Shown here piece after piece: positions 4,841 through 10,314 of a stretch of DNA of 27,670 bases. The position numbers and the translations under genes are program-made. The DNA lies in IMG/VR virus record IMGVR_UViG_3300021499_000009, positions 1-27,670 of that record; one strand, 5' to 3'. Source of the stretch: a virus. The stretch's first letter is position 1. Every line of letters starts with the position of its first letter. The notes below the pieces were generated by a model that searched no databases, had not been told where the DNA came from, and saw only the letters and a list, made by a program, of their open reading frames with translations.

Positions 4841-4993
4841 ATGAAAGAATCAAAACCAGAACCGGACAGGACCCGAAAGGAACCTTTGCCGGTTTTGCAT
4901 TTCCAGAAGTTTATCAATCCAGAATCCAAATTAGTTCAGCTTCAGCAACGGGTACGTTGTGCTGGGTGGTTGGCTGTTAAGGTTGTGACATGA
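4841..4993 (+). CDS. Small basic protein, unknown function
   Basis: Encodes 50 aa beginning MKESKPEPDRTRKEPLPVLH and ending in a short hydrophobic part (CAGWLAVKVV). The ATG at 4841 is chosen for AGGAGG 6 bases upstream, partly hidden in a 6-bp hairpin. An overlapping frame (4762..4980) without a binding site is judged spurious. The TGA overlaps the ATG of the next gene (ATGA), which supports both. Many phages carry a short protein of this kind, with a basic N-terminus and a hydrophobic end, but I do not know its role. Confidence 0.55.
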   Translation: MKESKPEPDRTRKEPLPVLHFQKFINPESKLVQLQQRVRCAGWLAVKVVT

Positions 4994-5160
4994 AACCCTA
5001 TTATGTAGAATACCGCAAATTCACCCCCTTAATTAGCAATTTGGCTGGTATTGTATACTTCCATACCATCCGAGAACGAAACCGCTTTATACGGCTTTGC
5101 AGTGAGATACCAGGACGGTATAAAGTAGTTGGGTTTGGTGTTAAATGGCGCTGCTATTAA
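4990..5160 (+). CDS. Small basic protein, unknown function
   Basis: Encodes 56 aa starting MKPYYVEYRKFTPLISNLAG. It is rich in Arg, Tyr and Phe (HTIRERNRFIRLCSEIPGRY) and strongly basic. It has no clear ribosome binding site of its own but starts inside the stop of the previous gene (ATGA), so it is probably translated by coupling. No family is recognised. Support comes from the overlap, the uninterrupted frame and protein-like composition. Confidence 0.5.
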   Translation: MKPYYVEYRKFTPLISNLAGIVYFHTIRERNRFIRLCSEIPGRYKVVGFGVKWRCY

Positions 5161-5216
5161 TATTCATATTTTTTATAGGGTTTTCTGCCGGGGTTTGCGT
5201 CGGATGGAATGGATGA
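5145..5216 (+). CDS. Possible 23-aa membrane peptide
   Basis: A 23-codon frame overlaps the end of the gene at 4990..5160 in another frame. It is almost entirely hydrophobic (MALLLIFIFFIGFSAGV), a single membrane span ending CVGWNG. Single-span phage peptides can be lysis or spanin components, but no good ribosome binding site is seen (only GGTG upstream), so it may be chance. Confidence 0.25.
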   Translation: MALLLIFIFFIGFSAGVCVGWNG

Positions 5217-5261
5217 ATATGCAATTTAGTAAAAGAATAACTTTAATAGGAGGAGATAAAG

Positions 5262-5651
5262 ATGGAATGTTCTTGTTCAATAAATGGATGTGGCGATGAT
5301 ACTTATGAAGATGATGAACAGAAAAATCTCGTCTTTGAACCCGGTCATATAATTTTAACCTGTGGTGAGTGTGGGAGAGAGATAAAAAAGGGTGAAAAAT
5401 ACGAATGGTATAGAGGGAAATATGATGGAGTTGCCTATACTCACCATACTTGCCTTGATTGTGTTTCATTAAGAGATCACTTTTTTTACGACTGGACATT
5501 TGAACGTTTGTGGGATGATTTTTATTATCACATGGAGAATTGTGGTTGGCAAGTTCCTGAAGAATGTTTATCCAATTGCACACCTGCAATGAGAGAAAAA
5601 ATCTGTAAATATATTGAACGATCCTGGGAAGAAAACCATCCAACTAGCTGA
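5262..5651 (+). CDS. Zinc-ribbon phage protein
   Basis: Encodes 129 aa. A Cys-rich N-terminus (C3, C5, C10) is followed by a ribbon C34xxC37 (CGECGREI) paired with C64xxC67 (CLDC), with the segment KKGEKYEWYRGKYDGV between them. This layout (CxECGR-I-GE-Y---G--DG----H--C--C) is one I recognise from many phage accessory regions. The C-terminal half is helical with more Cys. It probably binds one or two zinc ions; the partner is unknown. TAGGAGGAG precedes the ATG, one of the strongest binding sites in the region. Confidence 0.75.
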   Translation: MECSCSINGCGDDTYEDDEQKNLVFEPGHIILTCGECGREIKKGEKYEWYRGKYDGVAYTHHTCLDCVSLRDHFFYDWTFERLWDDFYYHMENCGWQVPEECLSNCTPAMREKICKYIERSWEENHPTS

Positions 5652-5748
5652 TGTACCAATGAACTAAAAGAAAAAGTTTAACGGATGTAAAGAGATTATC
5701 ACCCCGGTTTACCACCATTGTGATAACCCCATGTATAGAGGATATAAA

Positions 5749-5802
5749 ATGAAAAATATACATTACACAAATAAATCAGTTGTGAAGATACTAATAAGAT
5801 GA
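5749..5802 (+). CDS. Possible 17-aa leader peptide
   Basis: MKNIHYTNKSVVKILIR, preceded by AGAGGATATAAA. Its TGA overlaps the ATG of the 80-aa gene (ATGA), which itself has no good ribosome binding site. A short coupled ORF that delivers ribosomes to the next start is the simplest reading. It is too short to judge by composition. Confidence 0.4.
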   Translation: MKNIHYTNKSVVKILIR

Positions 5803-6041
5803 TTATAGAAGCATACAAATTATTGAAAACAATTGAAGATAACACAGCATCAAATAATGTATCAATACATACAGAAGGAGATAATATCAATATACGAGTT
5901 GGGTTTAAAACAAAAAATGGGTATCAGTATATTTGTGGTGTGCTATCGCAAAACAATTCAGAGAGAATACAAATTATACGATTCCTAAACGAAGTCAACG
6001 GATTTATTAGGGACTCGAAAAGTAAAGGGTTGATTAAATGA
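5799..6041 (+). CDS. Hypothetical protein
   Basis: Encodes 80 aa: an N-terminal helix (MIIEAYKLLKTIEDN), a beta-rich middle (NVSIHTEGDNINIRVGF) and a C-terminal helix (IQIIRFLNEVNGFIRD), suggesting a small alpha/beta fold. The start is judged coupled to the 17-aa upstream ORF, since no separate binding site exists. The codon usage is AT-rich, like its neighbours. No motif or family is recognised. Confidence 0.6.
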   Translation: MIIEAYKLLKTIEDNTASNNVSIHTEGDNINIRVGFKTKNGYQYICGVLSQNNSERIQIIRFLNEVNGFIRDSKSKGLIK

Positions 6042-6085
6042 TATTGTCAACAAGACTCAACCAACTGATGTGAAGGAAGAATAAA

Positions 6086-6334
6086 ATGCACAGTTTTTAT
6101 CCAATAGTTTACAAAGGGGAAAACCGATATGGGAATAAAATAACATATTGTTTTATATCTAAAAGACTTGGGGGTTTTATTCAAAAACATAAAAACGATT
6201 GGTTATTTACTTATTTTGATATAAAGCCTTTTGCGATATTTGACAAAGAATATATGGCTATTCTTATTTCGTCAAATGGGTTGATACTACTTGTAAGGTA
6301 TGATCTTGACTTTAAATTTAAGGAGAAGAAATGA
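6086..6334 (+). CDS. Hypothetical protein
   Basis: Encodes 82 aa, rich in aromatic and hydrophobic residues (FYPIVYKGENRYGNKITYCF, then AILISSNGLILLVRYD). It is predicted beta-rich by eye, without a convincing membrane helix. GAAGGAAG precedes the start. The stop overlaps the ATG of the 43-aa gene (ATGA) and its 3' end supplies that gene's ribosome binding site (AAGGAGAAG). No family is recognised. Confidence 0.6.
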   Translation: MHSFYPIVYKGENRYGNKITYCFISKRLGGFIQKHKNDWLFTYFDIKPFAIFDKEYMAILISSNGLILLVRYDLDFKFKEKK

Positions 6335-6462
6335 AACAAAATAACAAAAAGAAAGTAGTTAAAAAATTTATGGCTTCAAATTCCTATCTTACAAGAGAAC
6401 ACTTCAGGAGATATATTCGACAGGCTTTAATGAAGGAACTTATTAAAAAGGAGAAGAAATAA
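6331..6462 (+). CDS. Small basic protein
   Basis: Encodes 43 aa, about one third Lys/Arg (MKQNNKKKVVKKF near the start, LIKKEKK at the end), with a helical core containing LTREHFRRYIRQALMKE. AAGGAGAAG before the ATG and the ATGA overlap with the previous gene support translation. The composition suggests nucleic-acid binding, but there is no recognised motif. Its TAA overlaps the ATG of a six-codon stub (TAATG). Confidence 0.55.
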   Translation: MKQNNKKKVVKKFMASNSYLTREHFRRYIRQALMKELIKKEKK

Positions 6463-6482
6463 TGAAAGCTTATAAATTATAG
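6462..6482 (+). other. Six-codon stub ORF behind a strong ribosome binding site
   Basis: MKAYKL and a TAG follow GGAGAAG with a TAATG overlap, exactly the start context of real genes here. After the TAG the same frame continues for 16 codons, and a one-base shift would also give a short frame. This may be the remains of a gene lost by a point change or indel. Confidence 0.3.
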
Positions 6483-6541
6483 ATGCCGTTAATGTTAGTG
6501 ATGTACTATCGTGAATATTATTTTACCCATTGAAAAAAGAC

Positions 6542-6570
6542 TTGACATATATCTAATAGTGTGTTATAGT
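6542..6570 (+). promoter_or_regulatory. Near-consensus sigma70 promoter
   Basis: TTGACA (6542-6547), a 17-base spacer and TATAGT (6565-6570) give a perfect -35 with optimal spacing and a 5/6 -10. Transcription would start near 6577, about 21 bases before the ATG of the 57-aa gene. It is the strongest host-type promoter I see in the window. Confidence 0.8.
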
Positions 6571-6597
6571 AAGAGAAACCATAAGAAAGGGGTTTCC

Positions 6598-6771
6598 ATG
6601 ACAAGAGGCGGCAAAAGAAAAGGAGCGGGACGTAAGCCCATGCCTGATAAAAAACAGACTTATGCCACCCGGTTAAGACCTGATCAGATAGCATGGCTGC
6701 GGAGTCAAAAGAATGCGGCAAAAGAAATTGAAACCGCTTTGGATAGGCATATTGAGGAAAATCATGGATGA
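6598..6771 (+). CDS. Basic GGKRKGAGRKP phage protein
   Basis: Encodes 57 aa. The N-terminus TRGGKRKGAGRKPMPDKKQT is the common phage RGGKRxGAGRKP signature, an AT-hook-like basic Gly-rich stretch that presumably touches DNA. Residues 22-57 resemble a small helical domain (ATRLRPDQIAWLR ... AKEIETALDRHI), as in ribbon-helix-helix-type regulators of this kind. The start at 6598 is preceded by AAAGGGG, 21 bases after the predicted transcription start; an upstream in-frame ATG at 6511 lies before the promoter and is rejected. It may regulate its own promoter, but that is inference. Confidence 0.75.
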   Translation: MTRGGKRKGAGRKPMPDKKQTYATRLRPDQIAWLRSQKNAAKEIETALDRHIEENHG

Positions 6772-6994
6772 TAAAATCAAAATTCAAAACGGAACAAAAG
6801 GACTGAAAGTTGTCAGAAAATTTGGCATTCTGACATACGAAGAAAAGATTTTAGGCGTTAAGTTCTGGTATGCAAGAAACGGCAACCGGTTTGAAATGAT
6901 TGAAGAGGGTCATATTTTTAGCACATTGAGTCAATGCAGAAAAAGGGCAAGGCAAATCATGCGGAACCGTGAAAAAGCAAGAACCAGGGATTAA
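6764..6994 (+). CDS. Hypothetical protein downstream of the basic regulator
   Basis: Encodes 76 aa starting MDDKIKIQNGTKGLKVVRKF; the second half is basic (CRKRARQIMRNREKARTRD). The ATG at 6764 overlaps the end of the 57-aa gene (8 bases), and GAGGAAAA in that gene serves as the binding site. A longer frame from 6713 is rejected because it would overlap most of the previous gene. Its TAA shares the palindrome TTAA with the stop of the convergent late gene, so no terminator fits between them. No family is recognised. Confidence 0.6.
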   Translation: MDDKIKIQNGTKGLKVVRKFGILTYEEKILGVKFWYARNGNRFEMIEEGHIFSTLSQCRKRARQIMRNREKARTRD

Positions 6995-7401
6995 CCCGGT
7001 GCTGTTATAATCTTTTTCCTTTGTTCCGGACTTGCTGCTGACCCTGCAAATGTACTGACTCCAAAGTGCCAATAATCTGCCCTGAATTCAGGCATCCCAT
7101 CTTCCATGCAAATTTCTTTCAGTAAGTCATCTGCGTATTCCCGGTATGATTCAGGAATTAATTCAAGCCTCATAAGCTGATACAGTACATCATGAACCAC
7201 ACTGCCCCTCATCGTGTCAGGAGTGTCTAAGGTGGGTCCGCTTGCGCCATCCCAGGCGTAGCCAGATATAATAGATAACAAGCCATCTTTGGTAAGGATT
7301 ATAAATTCTTCATAAATCTCATAATCAAGAATATCAATCTTAAGAGTATAGGTTTCGGCAAGCTGATATTTGAATCCTTCTCGATAGCTTATCTGTTTCA
7401 C
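6991..7401 (-). CDS. DUF1353 family phage protein
   Basis: Encodes 136 aa. GYAWDGASGPT at 48-58 and VVHDVLYQLMR at 68-78, followed by ADDLLKEICMEDGM, are the hallmark segments of DUF1353, common in late/lysis regions of tailed phages. The biochemical function is not established. The conserved Asp/His residues (D51, H70, D71) look like an active or metal site, but that is inference. It is the last gene of the long minus-strand late operon. Its ATG overlaps the TGA of the holin-like gene, and its own stop overlaps that of the convergent plus-strand gene. Confidence 0.85.
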   Translation of the reverse strand: MKQISYREGFKYQLAETYTLKIDILDYEIYEEFIILTKDGLLSIISGYAWDGASGPTLDTPDTMRGSVVHDVLYQLMRLELIPESYREYADDLLKEICMEDGMPEFRADYWHFGVSTFAGSAASPEQRKKIITAPG

Positions 7402-7562
7402 TTTGTAGCCCTTCCAACAGCGATCCCAAACAACCCCGTAAAAACGCCGGTCATAATTTTAGCTGTTTCCGGGTCCAGCTTGCCGGTGAATATAACGGAT
7501 AGACCCAAAACAACCACGGCTATGATCACCATGTTTTTATCATCTAAAAAAAACTCTTTCAT
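7398..7562 (-). CDS. Holin-like small membrane protein
   Basis: Encodes 54 aa with two hydrophobic segments, about residues 11-27 (MVIIAVVVLGLSVIFTG) and 36-50 (IMTGVFTGLFGIAVG), joined by a short polar loop (KLDPETAK) and ending in a basic tail (RATK). This is the size and topology of class II holins, which open the inner membrane for the endolysin. The start at 7562 is chosen for GGAGGGC upstream and the ATGA overlap with the peptidase gene. It lies directly after the peptidase in transcription order, which supports the holin call; experimental classification would be needed because small two-helix proteins vary. Confidence 0.65.
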   Translation of the reverse strand: MKEFFLDDKNMVIIAVVVLGLSVIFTGKLDPETAKIMTGVFTGLFGIAVGRATK

Positions 7563-7948
7563 ATTGCCCTCCTTCTTGTGTGCGGATGCACCTGAATGTG
7601 AAAATGGATTGCTCCAGTTCCTGCTCGGTGGATTATTGCACATTTTTTATCTGGCCTGTCTGGATCATACTCCCATTTCCGGTTTATCTCATGGTTGATT
7701 TCCTGTGCCTGACTATCGGTGTAGCACCAGGACCTTAAGTCAATAGCTCTGACGGGCTGTGTTCCATGCAGGTCTGTCCTGTGTAGTTTTTTGCGATAGG
7801 ATTCAGTCACTACAAGGCCGTATTTCCGGGCAACGCTTGATATAATTTGAACAAGTAATGGGGAGAATCTTCTTTCCATAAGGCCGATCAGAATCTCAGT
7901 ATCCTTGATTATAATATCCCCTGGTCCCATTATGGTTTTGCCCGACAT
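7559..7948 (-). CDS. M15-type peptidase, candidate endolysin
   Basis: Encodes 129 aa. The order S50-Y51-R52, H61, D70 (in VRAIDLR) and H115-F-H117 (IHFHIQVH) fits the M15/VanY-type zinc metallopeptidase fold, with ligands expected to be H61, D70 and H117. The spacing between the first His and Asp is slightly longer than in the usual HxxGxAxD. Such enzymes cut D-Ala-containing peptide cross-links of peptidoglycan and serve as endolysins in many phages. There is no signal peptide, so a holin is needed. The start could be 7948 or the ATG at 7930, which forms a TAATG with the previous gene. Confidence 0.75.
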   Translation of the reverse strand: MSGKTIMGPGDIIIKDTEILIGLMERRFSPLLVQIISSVARKYGLVVTESYRKKLHRTDLHGTQPVRAIDLRSWCYTDSQAQEINHEINRKWEYDPDRPDKKCAIIHRAGTGAIHFHIQVHPHTRRRAI

Positions 7949-8313
7949 TCTTTTGCATGTTCTTTGATGTCTTCCCCGATATTTTCAATATCTTTCCGGG
8001 TTTCCCGTGACATGCTACAAATCATCTTTTGGGTTTGAGCTATCGTATGACTCAATTTGACAAGCTCGGTTTGTGTCTCAACCATTGACGCTGGCATGTA
8101 CCATAATGGTTTTCCGTCTGCATCAACAACAGCATGGGCAGCAGCAAGACTCTTAACAAGTGTGTGGATTTCAGCACTTTCAACCACATGAGCATCAAAA
8201 GCACCTACAATGCCTTTTGTTAAATTCCGGGTAAATAAATGCAAGATAAATTGCATGATCAAAAACACAAGTGCAAAAATCATCATCAAAGTCCTGTCAT
8301 CAATTTGAGCCAT
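7930..8313 (-). CDS. Membrane-anchored coiled-coil protein of the lysis module
   Basis: Encodes 127 aa. One membrane helix lies at about 9-27 (LMMIFALVFLIMQFILHLF), followed by a mostly helical soluble part with a likely coiled coil (ETQTELVKLSHTIAQTQKMI and further). AAGGAG precedes the start by 8 bases. The single N-terminal anchor plus coiled coil resembles inner-membrane spanins or holin-associated proteins, and the position just before the peptidase supports a lysis or envelope role. There is no sequence signature that decides between these. Confidence 0.65.
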   Translation of the reverse strand: MAQIDDRTLMMIFALVFLIMQFILHLFTRNLTKGIVGAFDAHVVESAEIHTLVKSLAAAHAVVDADGKPLWYMPASMVETQTELVKLSHTIAQTQKMICSMSRETRKDIENIGEDIKEHAKECRAKP

Positions 8314-8318
8314 TTGGA

Positions 8319-8606
8319 TTACTCCTTTTTCAACTGTTCATTAAGAATTATCATTTGTTCAGTTAATTTCTGTATATTATGATTCAGCATCTTGCTATTT
8401 TCTTTCTGTTCTTTGATATCCCTATCCTGCATCTGTTGTGTGATTCTAACAACTTCGAGCATTTGAGCTACGGTTTCTTTATTCGCTTTTTTATCAATTT
8501 GTTTCTGAGTCTGTGCGAACAGCAGACCTCCGGCTGAGATTAAAGCTCCAACAAGAGCAATCTGACACCATGTAGGAAGTGCTATTTCTTTTATTTTCTT
8601 AATCAC
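8319..8606 (-). CDS. Membrane-anchored coiled-coil protein, GTG start
   Basis: Encodes 95 aa from a GTG at 8606, with GGTGA 6 bases upstream. A hydrophobic helix (about 13-31, WCQIALVGALISAGGLLFA) precedes a long charged heptad-like region (VAQMLEVVRITQQMQDRDIK ... MLNHNIQKLTEQMIIL). Together with the next gene it forms a pair of single-span coiled-coil proteins, possibly an i-spanin or holin/antiholin pair. The reading frame overlaps the end of the secreted appendage gene by 8 bases. The role is inferred from topology and position only. Confidence 0.65.
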   Translation of the reverse strand: MIKKIKEIALPTWCQIALVGALISAGGLLFAQTQKQIDKKANKETVAQMLEVVRITQQMQDRDIKEQKENSKMLNHNIQKLTEQMIILNEQLKKE

Positions 8607-9723
8607 TTATATTCACCGTCACCCCTACACCAACTGCCCCGGATACGCCGGTGCCTATGTTTGTGTTGCCTGATTGCCCACCAATTACATAGTCAGGGCC
8701 GACATACTCGGTACTGATTACAACATCATCTATATACATATAATGCTGCTCTGACCAATCCCAACTATCAGCATTATCGAAAAGGGTTATATAATTAATG
8801 CCCACACCTAATTTCGTTAATGGGAATACATTTGATGGATTTGTATCAGTAGGATTTGATTGTTCCTGTATCTCATCCATCGTACCTTGTTTTGTTCCAT
8901 CGAACCACAGTTCAATTACTCCGTCGTCAGATTCCCCGGTTGTTGATAATTTTACACGGGCTTCAAAGCAATGCCAGTCCTGCGTATCTTCAAACTCTCC
9001 GTTTGCATCAATATTCCCTGTCATATCCTCCATGAAGGTTTCATTCTCTGCATATGTGTAGTTATGCCAATAAATATACGTCCCACTTGACGAATTACCT
9101 TCGGTGTCAGCACAAACACCCGCATAAAAATAAGGGGAAAATTCAGCCCATTGGTCTTCGCCAAGTCCTATAATAACATAACCTGTATTTTCTTCTCTGC
9201 TCATATCTTGGTCTGGTTCATCACCCTCTGGTTCATCACCTTTTACTCTGTTTTCAGGTACATTTTGCCATACTCGGAGCCATTTGTGGTAGGCAAATGT
9301 CTGACCTGGAAATATCCAGTCAAAATCTTGTGAATATTTAAAATAAAATCGAATATAGACATCGGTATACCCTTCGTAATCATATACCCCTGACGTATTA
9401 GGTAGGTATATTGTCAAACCGACTTGATTCGTCACGCCATCATATTCCATACCCAAGCGACAACCATAACTGTTGCTTCGCCCATACCCAGTGTTTATTT
9501 CTAGACTATTATTAGCAGAATGGTTTATATACCCTGTAAACGGTGCAGGAATACCAAGACCAGGATCAGACTCGTTATGTGTTCCCGCCACATTATGACC
9601 AACCTGCCCCCCATCAGTCCATTCAGAGCTATGGTCATCGTCAAAGTTCGCCTCAAAAATAACATCTGCAAAACAAGTAGAGGTCAACAGGACTATAAAA
9701 ACAATTAAGCTATTCCGTATCAT
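8599..9723 (-). CDS. Secreted concanavalin-like (jelly-roll) protein
   Basis: Encodes 374 aa. Residues 1-19 are a Sec signal peptide (MIRNSLIVFIVLLTSTCFAD). The rest reads as a concanavalin A-like lectin/glucanase beta-sandwich: a starting FEANFDDD strand, aromatic strands (YIRFYFKYSQDF), WHCFEARVKLST and IELWFDGTKQG as in LamG and polysaccharide-lyase-like domains, and the closing strand MYIDDVVISTEYVGP. The C-terminal 30 aa are Gly-rich. I infer glycan binding or cleavage; catalytic residues cannot be assigned. It is the last of five consecutive signal-peptide genes. GAGG precedes the ATG, which overlaps the previous gene by 14 bases. Confidence 0.7.
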   Translation of the reverse strand: MIRNSLIVFIVLLTSTCFADVIFEANFDDDHSSEWTDGGQVGHNVAGTHNESDPGLGIPAPFTGYINHSANNSLEINTGYGRSNSYGCRLGMEYDGVTNQVGLTIYLPNTSGVYDYEGYTDVYIRFYFKYSQDFDWIFPGQTFAYHKWLRVWQNVPENRVKGDEPEGDEPDQDMSREENTGYVIIGLGEDQWAEFSPYFYAGVCADTEGNSSSGTYIYWHNYTYAENETFMEDMTGNIDANGEFEDTQDWHCFEARVKLSTTGESDDGVIELWFDGTKQGTMDEIQEQSNPTDTNPSNVFPLTKLGVGINYITLFDNADSWDWSEQHYMYIDDVVISTEYVGPDYVIGGQSGNTNIGTGVSGAVGVGVTVNISD

Positions 9724-10312
9724 ATGTCCTCACGGGTAACGAATAATCGGCATTAGTGTCATTCCCAAAAGTAGAAGCGAATTTCACCAGATTCATACTT
9801 GTCCCGGCATTGTATGTGAAATTCATTGTCATATAATTAGATGAGCTTGCTGTGCCTGGATCTGTCCTGCACATAACGATAGCCCTGCCGTTCAGTGCAT
9901 ATGCTTCTGAAAATTCAAACTTGACCCACCCTGTCGAAATGCTTGTTCCCGCAATTGATGATGATGTCGCAATTAGAGTATCAAGATCGCCACCGTCCAA
10001 GGTGTAGATTCTCGCCTCATAGCTGATACCAGTTTGTGTACCCACCGGGGAAATATAAAATTCAACAGCACACGCTGTGTTAGTAGATTGCCATTCCACA
10101 CCGCAAAAAGCGTTGGTGTATATATCAGATGCAAAATCCGTGTATGAATCGGTTGTTGTATAAGTAAAATCTGCCGTTGTGCTGCAACTACCGCCCCCAC
10201 TCTCAGCCGCCCCCGCCCCTGCAATATAACCGTTCATTCTCGCTGCTGCCGGTAATGTAATTAGAGCAATAAATGTAATGAGAATGGATAATATTTTAAT
10301 CAGTTTTTTCAT
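9710..10312 (-). CDS. Secreted beta-sandwich protein
   Basis: Encodes 200 aa. Residues 1-24 form a signal peptide (lysine start, ILSILITFIALITLPAAA). A short linker with SGGGS leads to a Thr/Ser/Tyr-rich beta domain of about 150 aa (ARIYTLDGGDLDTLIATSSS, WVKFEFSEAYALNGRAIVMC) that resembles a carbohydrate-binding-type or appendage beta-sandwich. GAGGT is upstream of the start. It lies between two other secreted proteins in the late operon and is probably expressed with them. Neither an enzyme nor an adhesin assignment is supported by specific residues. Confidence 0.65.
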   Translation of the reverse strand: MKKLIKILSILITFIALITLPAAARMNGYIAGAGAAESGGGSCSTTADFTYTTTDSYTDFASDIYTNAFCGVEWQSTNTACAVEFYISPVGTQTGISYEARIYTLDGGDLDTLIATSSSIAGTSISTGWVKFEFSEAYALNGRAIVMCRTDPGTASSSNYMTMNFTYNAGTSMNLVKFASTFGNDTNADYSLPVRTYDTE

Positions 10313-10314
10313 AA

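Noticed and set aside
4762-4980. 72-codon plus-strand frame
   Set aside because: Overlaps the 4841 gene, whose start has AGGAGG and whose stop overlaps the next gene; this frame has no binding site.
5173-5643. 156-codon minus-strand open frame
   Set aside because: Antisense to the well-supported zinc-ribbon gene at 5262..5651; the translation is rich in His, Leu and Ser without domain features.
5639-6075. Similarity between CCAACTAGCTGATGT and CCAACTGATGT after two genes
   Set aside because: Only about 11 bases with a gap; too short to separate from chance in AT-rich DNA.
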